A DNA stretch of 64,000 nt, from contig JAPLNR010000033.1 of NCBI GenBank assembly GCA_026401035.1, positions 1 through 64,000 on the forward strand, in the 5' to 3' direction. A program made the position numbers and the translations under genes. Below, piece after piece: positions 23,093-29,382 of the stretch. The first letter of the stretch is position 1; each line of letters opens with the position of its first letter. This stretch comes from Planctomycetia bacterium. Its GTDB lineage: Bacteria; Planctomycetota; Planctomycetia; Pirellulales; UBA1268. The notes under the pieces are model-generated. The model had not been told where the DNA came from and made no database searches. It was given only the letters and a program-made list of their open reading frames with translations.

Positions 23093-23117
23093 GCCGCGGG
23101 GTGTCATTCCCCGCGGC
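23093..23117 (+). promoter_or_regulatory. GC-rich hairpin in the comM leader
   Basis: GCCGCGGGG, a 7-base loop TGTCATT, and CCCCGCGGC form a perfect 9-bp stem 24 bases before the comM start. No U-tract follows, so a regulatory or mRNA-stability role is more likely than termination. Confidence 0.4.
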
Positions 23118-23141
23118 AGTTTCCCCGGGAGAAGGCCTCGA

Positions 23142-24782
23142 ATGTCGCAGTCCGGCCCCAGCACGCTCTGGCAAACCATCCCCGACGACCAGCTCGTGCG
23201 ACTGCTCGACCGCAGCCACACGCTCAACGGCGCGGTGCTCCTCGGCCTTGATGGCCTCATGATCGAAATCCAAGCCCGGGCGATGAACGTCGATGAAGAC
23301 GGGCTCTCGTGGCGCAAGGCCGTGAAGATCAGCGGCATGGCCAAGGGCGCCGTCGGCGAGGCGCTCGATCGGATCAGCGGAGCGTTTCGGGCCACTGGCA
23401 TCCCCGACCCGAAGGTCGAGATCCTCATCAACCTCACGCCGCCCGACGTGCCCAAGGACGGCACGTGGCTCGACCTGCCGCTGGCCATCATCATGCTCCA
23501 GGCCGCGGGCTACCTCCCCGATCTGCCCGACCACAAGGAAGGCGACTACATCGTGGTTGGCGAGCTCGGCCTCCACGGCGAGGTGCGACGCGTGCCGGGC
23601 GTCTTGTCGCTGGCCTACATGGCCAAGGCTGGTCAAAAGCTGATCGTGCCCACGGGCAATGAAAAGGAAGCCGCCCTGATCCTCGCCAAGCCGGGCCACG
23701 AAGGCTGCGGCGTGTATCCGGTGGGCCTGCTCTCGGAAGTGACGGAGTTTTTTGCCGGCCGCCGCAAACTCGAAAACGCCCTCAAGCAGCGGATCGTGTT
23801 TGAGAGCGTGGTTGAGCGGGCCGTCGATTTCGGAAAGATCCGTGGGCAGGAGATGGCCAAGGAAGCGGCTGTGCTGGCGGCGGCCGGCGGCCACAACCTC
23901 CTGCTCATCGGGCCGCCGGGCGAGGGGAAGTCGCTTCTGGCGAGCGCCATGCCCGGGATCCTGCCGCGGCTCTCCGACGCGGAGAAGGTGCAGCTCACGC
24001 GGATCTACTCGGCGTCGGGCGCCCTGCAGAAAGACGGCCAGGCCGTGACGCGGCGGCCGATGCGGTCGATTCACCACACGGCCTCGAAGCAATCGATCGT
24101 GGGCGGCGGGTCGGGCGTGCCGCGGCCGGGGGAGATCACGATGGCTCATCTGGGCGTGCTCTTTCTCGACGAGATCGCGGAATTCAGTTCGGCGACGCTC
24201 GAGGCGATGCGGCAGCCGCTGGAATCGGGCGAGATCACTGTGACGCGGGTGGGCGGCAGCTACACCTATCCCTGCCGGTTTACGCTCGTGGCCGCGATGA
24301 ACCCCTGCCCATGCGGGTTTTTCGGCACCGACCGCTGCCGCTGCAAGCCGGCCGAGGTGAAGAAATACCAGTCGAAGATCAGCGGACCGATCTCCGACCG
24401 CATCGATCTGCAGGTGACGCTCAAGCCGCTCTCGACCGATGAACGCTTCGCACCGACCGAGGACGACGTCTCGCCGAAGCTGCGGGCCCAGGTGGAGGCG
24501 GCGCGGCAGCGGCAGCGCGAGCGGTTTCAGGGAACGGAGATCGCGATGAACGCCGCGATCCCGGGCGGGGCGGTGATGGACTATTGCAAGCTCTCGCCGG
24601 CCGCGCTCGATCACTACAAGGCAACGATCGACGCCAACACGCTCTCGACGCGATCGATGGACCGGCTGGCGAAGGTGGCCCGCACGGCGGCCGACCTGGC
24701 TGGCGGCGACATGACGGAGCCAGAGCACATCGATGCGGCGGCAAGGTTCGTGATCGGTGGGACGCTCAGGGAAAACTTCTGA
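23142..24782 (+). CDS. comM: YifB/ComM-family AAA ATPase (Mg-chelatase-like)
   Basis: This 546-residue protein has an N-terminal Lon-protease-like (S5) domain (about 20-190, with LINLTPPDVPKDGTWLDLPL). A Mg-chelatase-type AAA core follows, with GPPGEGKS, the HHTASKQSIVGGGSGVPRPG sensor region, LFLDEIAEF and the cysteine cluster CPCGFFGTDRCRC. The C-terminal YifB domain ends the protein. ComM proteins are hexameric branch-migration helicases that help integrate foreign DNA during natural transformation. The start follows a GGGAGAAGG site. Complete and of standard length (about 500-550). A housekeeping-type gene inside the accessory island, relevant if the cassettes arrive by recombination. Confidence 0.9.
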   Translation: MSQSGPSTLWQTIPDDQLVRLLDRSHTLNGAVLLGLDGLMIEIQARAMNVDEDGLSWRKAVKISGMAKGAVGEALDRISGAFRATGIPDPKVEILINLTPPDVPKDGTWLDLPLAIIMLQAAGYLPDLPDHKEGDYIVVGELGLHGEVRRVPGVLSLAYMAKAGQKLIVPTGNEKEAALILAKPGHEGCGVYPVGLLSEVTEFFAGRRKLENALKQRIVFESVVERAVDFGKIRGQEMAKEAAVLAAAGGHNLLLIGPPGEGKSLLASAMPGILPRLSDAEKVQLTRIYSASGALQKDGQAVTRRPMRSIHHTASKQSIVGGGSGVPRPGEITMAHLGVLFLDEIAEFSSATLEAMRQPLESGEITVTRVGGSYTYPCRFTLVAAMNPCPCGFFGTDRCRCKPAEVKKYQSKISGPISDRIDLQVTLKPLSTDERFAPTEDDVSPKLRAQVEAARQRQRERFQGTEIAMNAAIPGGAVMDYCKLSPAALDHYKATIDANTLSTRSMDRLAKVARTAADLAGGDMTEPEHIDAAARFVIGGTLRENF

Positions 24783-24796
24783 CGCGCGGAGCTGGC

Positions 24797-24824
24797 TTGA
24801 CGAGGGAGGATACGCATGTACACT
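24797..24824 (+). promoter_or_regulatory. promoter with GATACGCATGTACACT element
   Basis: TTGACG (24797-24802), a 16-bp spacer and TACACT (24819-24824). GATAC-GCAT-GTACA (24809..24822) is a slightly degraded copy of the shared palindrome. It would drive the DUF4160 stub and DUF2442. Confidence 0.6.
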
Positions 24825-24876
24825 CCTTGCCTACGTGGCGTGATGCCGCTGAAAGCCCCGCCAATCGGGATGCCCG

Positions 24877-24933
24877 ATGCCGACGATTCTGCGAAGTGGG
24901 CCGGTGGCCCTCGCCAGTAACCTTGGATTTTGA
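24877..24933 (+). pseudogene. DUF4160 stub (18 aa)
   Basis: The frame reads MPTILRSGPVALASNLGF and then TGA. MPT-I/V-L-R-x-GP is the invariant start of DUF4160 proteins, which normally run about 85 residues, include a PPHxHV motif and are paired with DUF2442. Here only the first nine residues match before sequence identity is lost. The partner DUF2442 gene 18 bases downstream is intact. Confidence 0.55.
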
Positions 24934-24951
24934 GCACACGGGAGGCTATCC

Positions 24952-25212
24952 ATGGCGACACAGGGTGAACGCGTGACGAACGTGCATTGCACCGATGATT
25001 GCGTCGTCGTCGACTTGGCCGATGGCCGGACCATTTCCGCCCCGCTCGCCTGGTATCCGCGGCTGTTGCACGCGACGCCCGAACAGCGGACCAACTGGCA
25101 GGTCGCAGGAGCTGGGTACGGCATCCATTGGCCGGAGATCGACGAGGATATTTCCGTCGAAGGTCTGCTTCGCGGGGCTCCCGCGCCGAGGCCGTCAGCC
25201 AAAGCCAGTTGA
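24952..25212 (+). CDS. DUF2442 domain protein
   Basis: This 86-residue protein has VVVDLADGRTISAPLAWYPR, then GYGIHWPEIDEDISVEGLLR, the signature of DUF2442, a small NE0471-like fold often encoded with DUF4160 in putative toxin-antitoxin pairs. It starts after a GGGAGG site about 8 bases upstream. It is intact, while its DUF4160 partner is a stub. A second, 5'-truncated DUF2442 lies at 21263..21464. Confidence 0.85.
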   Translation: MATQGERVTNVHCTDDCVVVDLADGRTISAPLAWYPRLLHATPEQRTNWQVAGAGYGIHWPEIDEDISVEGLLRGAPAPRPSAKAS

Positions 25213-25226
25213 CGAGCGCTGTCGGC

Positions 25227-25319
25227 CTAAACCTGTGGCACGCCGAGGTCGGTGAGGTACTGGCTCACGCCTTCGTAAAACCCCGGGCTACGCGTTTTGT
25301 CGCGTTTGGCCCCCGGCGG
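25227..25319 (-). pseudogene. C-terminal fragment of a second DUF2075 helicase
   Basis: The minus strand reads PPGAKRDKTRSPGFYEGVSQ, YLTDLGVPQV, stop. The DUF2075 protein at 18185 ends PPGAKRDKTRSPGFYEGVYD, YLTELGIAEV. Only these 30 residues remain. The fragment is cut on its upstream side by a family B half-repeat (25326..25344) that touches the next promoter palindrome. Confidence 0.8.
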
Positions 25320-25325
25320 AGGGGA

Positions 25326-25344
25326 AAAAGAAAAGGGGACGCAG
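25326..25344 (+). repeat. family B half-repeat at cassette junction
   Basis: AAGAAAAGGGGACGCAG, a single arm of the family B repeat, abuts the palindromic promoter at 25348. Its GGGACG takes the place of the -35 box. Confidence 0.6.
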
Positions 25345-25363
25345 GAATGTACGGGCGTATACT
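25336..25363 (+). promoter_or_regulatory. promoter with palindrome TGTACGGGCGTATA
   Basis: TATACT (25358-25363), with the palindrome at 25348..25361. At the 16-bp distance where other copies have TTGAC, this one has GGGACG (25336-25341), supplied by the adjacent repeat. It would drive the MazF-type pair. Confidence 0.5.
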
Positions 25364-25400
25364 TTGTGCTGGCGGCTGGAAAACCGGTTACGCTCAGAGC

Positions 25401-25592
25401 ATGGCCATGAGCAAGCTTCAGGAAATCGAGAAAGCCATCGAACTATTGCCGCTCGCGGACCAGCTGCGGCTGTATTGCGACATCCCACACCTGATCGGCC
25501 GCGATCGGGAAGACCTGGAGTGGCAGCGGCTGGCCATCGAGGAGTTTTTCAAGGACGATTCGCCCGATGACGCCGTCTATGACAGCATCTAG
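25401..25592 (+). CDS. MazF-associated antitoxin (63 aa)
   Basis: The product reads MAMSKLQEIEKAIELLPLAD, then DREDLEWQRLAIEEFFKDDS and a DDAVYDSI end, the standard pattern of small antitoxins preceding PemK/MazF toxins. Its end overlaps the toxin start by 26 bases, so the two are coupled. ATG 25401 is chosen, and ATG 25407 is also possible. Confidence 0.7.
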   Translation: MAMSKLQEIEKAIELLPLADQLRLYCDIPHLIGRDREDLEWQRLAIEEFFKDDSPDDAVYDSI

Positions 25593-26121
25593 GGTTGGCG
25601 ATGTTGTGGCCGTGGAGTTTCCCTTCACGGACATGCAGGGCCGCAAGCGTCGGCCTGGAGTTGTGCTGGCGGGCGACGCCAGCGACCTCTTGTTGGCTCG
25701 GATCACGACTCATGAGCCGCGGGATTCCTTCGACGTGCAACTCGACGATTGGACGATCGCCGGTCTTCCGAAACCATCGACTGTGCGGCTGATGAAGCTG
25801 GCATCCCTTGCGACATTCCGTGGCTGCAGTCTCGAGGCAAGGTGTATCAGTTGGTCGATGGATAGCGAGGCCAGTTCGATGCCCCTGATCACTCTGGCGG
25901 AAATTATTGAAGCGGCGCGGGCGCTGAGCCCCGCTGAACAACTGCAGCTTCTCGATGCGATGTGGGATGCTGAACATCCAGATGCTTGGCCCGTACTGAG
26001 CCCAGAATGGCTCGCCGAAGTCCAGAACCGCTCGGCCGCATTTGATGCGGGCCGCATGAACGCATCGCCGTGGCAGGACGTACAGGCTCGAGTCCGGCGA
26101 AGCGCCGGCCTCGATCACTGA
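25567..26121 (+). CDS. MazF/PemK-type toxin read through into a TIGR02574-type antitoxin (184 aa)
   Basis: Residues 1-85 are MazF-like (VGDVVAVEFPFTDMQGRKRR, PGVVLAGDASDLLLARITTH, then KPSTVRLMKLASLATFRG). About 25 C-terminal MazF residues are missing or replaced. After a short linker the same frame continues at Met105 as a complete addiction-module antitoxin (MPLITLAEIIEAARALSPAE, QLQLLDAMWDAEHPD). The two parts belong to different toxin-antitoxin families, so the single frame is probably an accidental join. The antitoxin could also start on its own at ATG 25879. Either a toxin-antitoxin fusion protein or two genes in one frame is possible. Confidence 0.6.
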   Translation: MTPSMTASRVGDVVAVEFPFTDMQGRKRRPGVVLAGDASDLLLARITTHEPRDSFDVQLDDWTIAGLPKPSTVRLMKLASLATFRGCSLEARCISWSMDSEASSMPLITLAEIIEAARALSPAEQLQLLDAMWDAEHPDAWPVLSPEWLAEVQNRSAAFDAGRMNASPWQDVQARVRRSAGLDH

Positions 26122-26142
26122 GCCCAGGCTTGAAGCGGCCGC

Positions 26143-26327
26143 TCAGATCCGCGGGCGGTTGATCATCCGCAGGCCCGCGATCAGGACGATCGCGCCGACC
26201 GTGGCCGTCACGAGGCTGCCGATGAGGCCCGTAGCGGCAAGCCCGAGCAGGCCGAACAAAAACCCGCCCAGGATCGCGCCGATCACGCCCATGATCAGAT
26301 CGGTGACGAGGCCCGAGCCGCCCCCTG
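26143..26327 (-). pseudogene. 5'-truncated duplicate of the GlsB/YeaQ-type gene
   Basis: This stretch nearly repeats 27012..27196. The minus strand reads GGGSGLVTDLIMGVIGAILG, GFLFGLLGLAATGLIGSLVT and so on to the same stop, with a few substitutions. The first 20 or so residues (start and first helix) are absent. The break at about 26327 lies 12 bases before the palindromic promoter of the next cassette. The duplicate and the full gene flank the BrnT/XRE cassette as direct repeats. Confidence 0.8.
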
Positions 26328-26338
26328 GTCGCGCAGAA

Positions 26339-26354
26339 TGTACGCATGTACACT
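26339..26354 (+). promoter_or_regulatory. cassette promoter element TGTACGCATGTACACT
   Basis: The palindrome TGTACGCATGTACA at 26339..26352 overlaps TACACT (26349-26354). No good -35 box is present (GGTCGC at the expected place). It precedes the BrnT-like/XRE pair. Confidence 0.5.
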
Positions 26355-26414
26355 ATTAATGAGCTGCGCTTGAATACTGCAACAGAATGCAGTACCCTTG
26401 AGAATGTCGTTGTC

Positions 26415-26663
26415 ATGCGATGGACGCAGGTTGTCTGGGACCCCACGCCAGGCGGCAACGTCGCGCATGTCGAGGAACACGGTCTGACCACGGATGAGGT
26501 CGACCATGTTTTGCAGCATCACGATAGGCGTGCAGTGAGCAAGAGTAGTGGCCGAGGTTGCGTTTTCGGCCATGTTCTGGATGGCCGATACATCATTGTT
26601 GTATTCGAAGAAAACGGGCATGTTGTCGTGCCTGTTACGGCGTACGAGATATCCGAACCCTGA
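26415..26663 (+). CDS. BrnT/DUF4258-like toxin
   Basis: The product reads MRWTQVVWDPTPGGNVAHVE, EHGLTTDEVDHVLQ, then GRGCVFGHVLDGRYIIVVFE and VVVPVTAYEISEP. The W-D-x...N-x-x-H-x-x-EHG(V/L) start and the GRYIIVVFE...VTAYE end match small BrnT-like RelE-fold toxins. The ATG at 26415 is preferred to one at 26346 that lies within the promoter palindrome. It is followed 15 bases on by an XRE-type gene. The pair looks complete. Confidence 0.65.
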   Translation: MRWTQVVWDPTPGGNVAHVEEHGLTTDEVDHVLQHHDRRAVSKSSGRGCVFGHVLDGRYIIVVFEENGHVVVPVTAYEISEP

Positions 26664-26678
26664 CGGGTGCAATCGACA

Positions 26679-26990
26679 ATGCCTGCCAAGCTCCAGCATG
26701 TAAACCGACGGCTGAACGCCCGGGAGCGGGCCCGGCACGCGAAGGTGCGCGACGCGATCATGCGAGAGATTCCACCAAAGCGCATGCCCGCCGACGCTCG
26801 GGGAGGGATTGCGGGGCAAATCCGGGCGGAGCGGGAGGCGCGGCAGCTGACCTGGTATGCCCTCGCGAAAATGGCGGGGATTCCCAATCAGGCAACGATC
26901 CGCGCGATCGAACAGGGCAAGGACGTGCGGCTGTCAAACGTCGAGCGGGTTGCCCGCGCCTTGGGCCTTACGCTCGAGCTCGTCCGCTGA
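26679..26990 (+). CDS. XRE-family DNA-binding protein (likely antitoxin)
   Basis: This 103-residue protein has a basic N-terminal arm (LQHVNRRLNARERARHAKVR) and an XRE helix-turn-helix, LTWYALAKMAGIPNQATIRA, IEQGKDVRLSNVERVARALG. Starts are possible at GTG 26667 or ATG 26679, and the ATG is used here. It forms a two-gene cassette with the BrnT-like gene upstream and is probably its antitoxin and autorepressor. Confidence 0.7.
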   Translation: MPAKLQHVNRRLNARERARHAKVRDAIMREIPPKRMPADARGGIAGQIRAEREARQLTWYALAKMAGIPNQATIRAIEQGKDVRLSNVERVARALGLTLELVR

Positions 26991-27011
26991 AGCCTCGTTT
27001 GACTTGGCCGC

Positions 27012-27260
27012 TCAGATCCGCGGGCGGTTGATCATCCGCAGGCCCGCGATCAGGACGATCGCGCCGACCGTGGCCGTCACGAGGCTGCCGATCGCACCGA
27101 CGGCTGAGAGCCCGAGCAGGCCGAACAAAAACCCGCCCAGGATCGAGCCGATCACGCCCATGATCAGATCGGTGACGAGCCCCGAGCCGCCCCCCTTCAT
27201 GATCTGGCTCGCGAGCCACCCGGCCGCCAGACCGATCAAGAGAAACCACACGATATCCAT
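27012..27260 (-). CDS. GlsB/YeaQ/YmgE-family stress membrane protein
   Basis: This 82-residue protein has three hydrophobic glycine-rich helices: MDIVWFLLIGLAAGWLASQI, LIMGVIGSILGGFLFGLLGL and VGAIGSLVTATVGAIVLIAG. This is the transglycosylase-associated/GlsB pattern of small inner-membrane proteins induced by stress. The ATG at 27258-27260 follows GGAGG about 8 bases upstream. Its last two thirds are duplicated at 26143..26327. Confidence 0.85.
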   Translation of the reverse strand: MDIVWFLLIGLAAGWLASQIMKGGGSGLVTDLIMGVIGSILGGFLFGLLGLSAVGAIGSLVTATVGAIVLIAGLRMINRPRI

Positions 27261-27365
27261 GACGAGAGCCTCCGGGAACGAGAATACCGATAACGATCCT
27301 ACCCTCGGGCCGGCACGGCAAGCCATGACGGACCGGCAGGCTACCCGAGGCTACACTCGTCGTGC

Positions 27366-27740
27366 ATGGAGACTTTCCGCCTACTCCTCTTCACGACGCT
27401 CTGGACCGCGATCTGGGCGGCGCCGCTGCCGAAGCTCCCCCGCCGCGTGGAACTCGTGGCCGGGCTGATCCCGTTTGCCGCCTTCGGCCTGCGGGTGTTC
27501 GGGGCCTGCTTCATCGGCGTCCCCACTGACGATCCCGTGCGGATGGCGGTGGCGCCGCTCGTTGACTGGATCAACGGCTCGGCGGGCCCGGTGCCGTTTC
27601 AGTGGGTGCTCGACGTCACCGTGGCGATCGGGCTTGTGTGGTTTTCCTCGATCGCGAACATCTCGCGGCGCTGGCGGCTCGCTACGATCTGGGTCATGCC
27701 CGCCGTGGCTCTCGCAAGCCTCGTGCTCGGGCGAAGCTAG
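27366..27740 (+). CDS. hypothetical membrane protein (124 aa)
   Basis: Four hydrophobic segments are visible (METFRLLLFTTLWTAIWAA, VELVAGLIPFAAFGLRVFGA, WVLDVTVAIGLVWFSSIA, IWVMPAVALASLVLG), so the product is an integral membrane protein. I recognise no family. The gene ends head-to-head with the stop of the small gene at 27737. Confidence 0.6.
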   Translation: METFRLLLFTTLWTAIWAAPLPKLPRRVELVAGLIPFAAFGLRVFGACFIGVPTDDPVRMAVAPLVDWINGSAGPVPFQWVLDVTVAIGLVWFSSIANISRRWRLATIWVMPAVALASLVLGRS

Positions 27741-27967
27741 ACAGGTTCGCAGTCGTCTTCCATCCGGCCTGCCGCGTTACGCCGCCCGATGGCATGAATC
27801 GTACGGAGTTGCCGCTCCTCCTCCAGCAGTCCCTGCACGGATTCAAAGTCGGCCTCAGACACGAGGACGTATACCTCGTTGGTTCGCGGATCAACGACAC
27901 GCGGCCGATCGGCGTCGCGGGCGTCGACCGCGGGAAACTGTTGTGGAATGAGCGGGATAGGACTCAT
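27737..27967 (-). CDS. small antitoxin-like protein (76 aa), orphan
   Basis: The product reads MSPIPLIPQQFPAVDARDAD, then RPRVVDPRTNEVYVLVSEAD and FESVQGLLEEE. The D-P-x-T-x-(E/K)-x-Y-x-L-V-S-E-x-D-F pattern is common in small antitoxin-type proteins of planctomycetes, usually next to a MazF or PIN toxin. No toxin follows, because the next frame is a membrane protein on the other strand. Confidence 0.55.
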   Translation of the reverse strand: MSPIPLIPQQFPAVDARDADRPRVVDPRTNEVYVLVSEADFESVQGLLEEERQLRTIHAIGRRNAAGRMEDDCEPV

Positions 27968-28018
27968 ACTTCAATAATACCGCGTGCCGCACAGGCTTGC
28001 CACGCGCCAATTACCCCG

Positions 28019-29173
28019 TCACGCTGTCGCGGCGACGAGGGCTGCATACACGCGCCGCATCTCGTTCTTCGTGAATCGCGGGGCCAAGAGCCGCATCACG
28101 GCGGCCTTGTCGGCCGGAAATGACAGGCCCTCCGCCCGGATCGCCTCGTAGGCCGCCACGACCCGCGCCCGGAAGTCGAGCTCTGCCCGCACGGCCACGA
28201 TGCAGTCGTCGATATGCGGCCGGAAGGCATCGATGGCTTCCGGCGGATACTCCTCGAGCAACAGCGGCCGCACCGTGTCAAAGGAAAGCTCGTCCACCGT
28301 CTCGAGCGCGTTCCAGCAGGTGGCGAGCACGGCCTGCTTGTTGATGCCGGTGGCCCAATGGATCTCCTCGATGCTCTCGGGCTTGCACTTCCAGAGGCTC
28401 ACCTCGCCCGACGGCTCCGTCACGCACCACACGGCACCCTCCGTGCCGGACAGCTGCTCGTCCGAGATTCGCACGTTGCGGGCCTCGAGCTCCGCACGGA
28501 GTTTCTGAAAGCGGGCCACCGGATCCTCCTCCGCCCGCAGCTCCGCCACGAGCGGCGCCGCCGGCACGCTCCCCAGGTCGAGCGCGAAGGGGGCGACGAG
28601 CCGGGCCGTCGCCGGATCGACGCCGAACAGCACCGCCATGGCCAGCGGTTCGTCGTAGGCGATCAGATGCGGGTTGCGGCCGCCGTAGAGCTCAAAGGAG
28701 ATCGAGCAGCCATTGCGCTCCGGGAGCGCCGTGGCCTCCGGATGCCGCTCGAGCAACTCCCGCCACATGTCGAGAAAGCCGCCGAACGTGCCGTTGCGGA
28801 GCACCGGATGCAGCCGGAGCTTGAACGTCGTTCGCACGATTTCGGCGGCGTCGTGGTAGCGGTAGGCCAGCACGTTCGTGCCGTCGAGCTTCTCGTAGAC
28901 ATGCGCCCGGGCGATCGGCGGAAACCGAAACCGGCCGTCGCGGTCGAACGGATACCGCAGTTTCGGCGTGGCATGGATCAGCTGCGGGCAGGGCTCTTCA
29001 CCCACGCTGGTGATCACGATCGCACCGTAGCGGTGATCCGTCTTATGACAGAGAAAGCCCTCGAGCGGCAGGCCGTCGTGAAAGGGGTCGGCCACCGCGA
29101 ATGGCTGCAGCAGCCCCGGCTGCACGCCCAGCATCTCCGCCACCTGGTCGATCGTCATGATCGCCTCGCTCAT
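28019..29173 (-). CDS. RNA ligase family protein (T4 Rnl2-like)
   Basis: This 384-residue protein has the nucleotidyltransferase motif I YEKLDGTNVLAYRY (Lys in K-x-DG is the adenylated residue), motif III-like SISFELYG, and EGAVWCVTEPSGEVSLWKCK, which supplies motifs IV and V. The order fits ATP-dependent RNA ligases of the Rnl2 type, followed by a helical C-terminal domain (about 280-384). It would seal RNA nicks or repair cleaved tRNA. The start at 29171-29173 is used. Upstream in the same frame lies a family B repeat. A tRNA gene lies 62 bases upstream on the same strand, a location that may or may not be meaningful. Confidence 0.75.
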   Translation of the reverse strand: MSEAIMTIDQVAEMLGVQPGLLQPFAVADPFHDGLPLEGFLCHKTDHRYGAIVITSVGEEPCPQLIHATPKLRYPFDRDGRFRFPPIARAHVYEKLDGTNVLAYRYHDAAEIVRTTFKLRLHPVLRNGTFGGFLDMWRELLERHPEATALPERNGCSISFELYGGRNPHLIAYDEPLAMAVLFGVDPATARLVAPFALDLGSVPAAPLVAELRAEEDPVARFQKLRAELEARNVRISDEQLSGTEGAVWCVTEPSGEVSLWKCKPESIEEIHWATGINKQAVLATCWNALETVDELSFDTVRPLLLEEYPPEAIDAFRPHIDDCIVAVRAELDFRARVVAAYEAIRAEGLSFPADKAAVMRLLAPRFTKNEMRRVYAALVAATA

Positions 29174-29192
29174 GCCTCGCCGTTGGGCCATG

Positions 29193-29213
29193 AAAAGGGG
29201 ACGCAGCTCTTTT
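29193..29213 (+). repeat. family B half-repeat between RNA ligase gene and tRNA
   Basis: AAAAGGGGACGCAGCTCTTT then TCC, identical to the arms inside the DUF2075 helicase, present as a single arm. Confidence 0.75.
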
Positions 29214-29234
29214 CCGTTCCTCTTCGAAACTCAC

Positions 29235-29308
29235 TACCCCCGGCAGGGATCGAACCTGCGACCTGAGCTTTAGGAAAGCTCCGCTCTATCCAACTGAGCT
29301 ACGGGAGC
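29235..29308 (-). tRNA. tRNA-Arg (anticodon CCU)
   Basis: The minus strand folds into a full cloverleaf of 74 bases. The acceptor stem is GCTCCCG with CGGGGGT (two G-U pairs). The D-arm contains TAGCTCAGTTGGATAGAGC. The anticodon arm GAGCT-TTCCTAA-AGCTC carries CCT at positions 34-36, and the T-arm is GCAGG-TTCGATC-CCTGC. The 3' CCA is not encoded. Confidence 0.92.
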
Positions 29309-29382
29309 GAAATGCCGTGCGTGGCGTAAACTCATAAGCATACACCGCCCCGCGAACAGACCGTAAAGCCCGCCCTGATCGA

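Noticed and set aside
24841..24918. Frame MPLKAPPIGMPDADD as a small gene
   Set aside because: The overlapping frame MPTILRSGP matches the start of DUF4160 and sits in front of DUF2442, which explains the sequence better.
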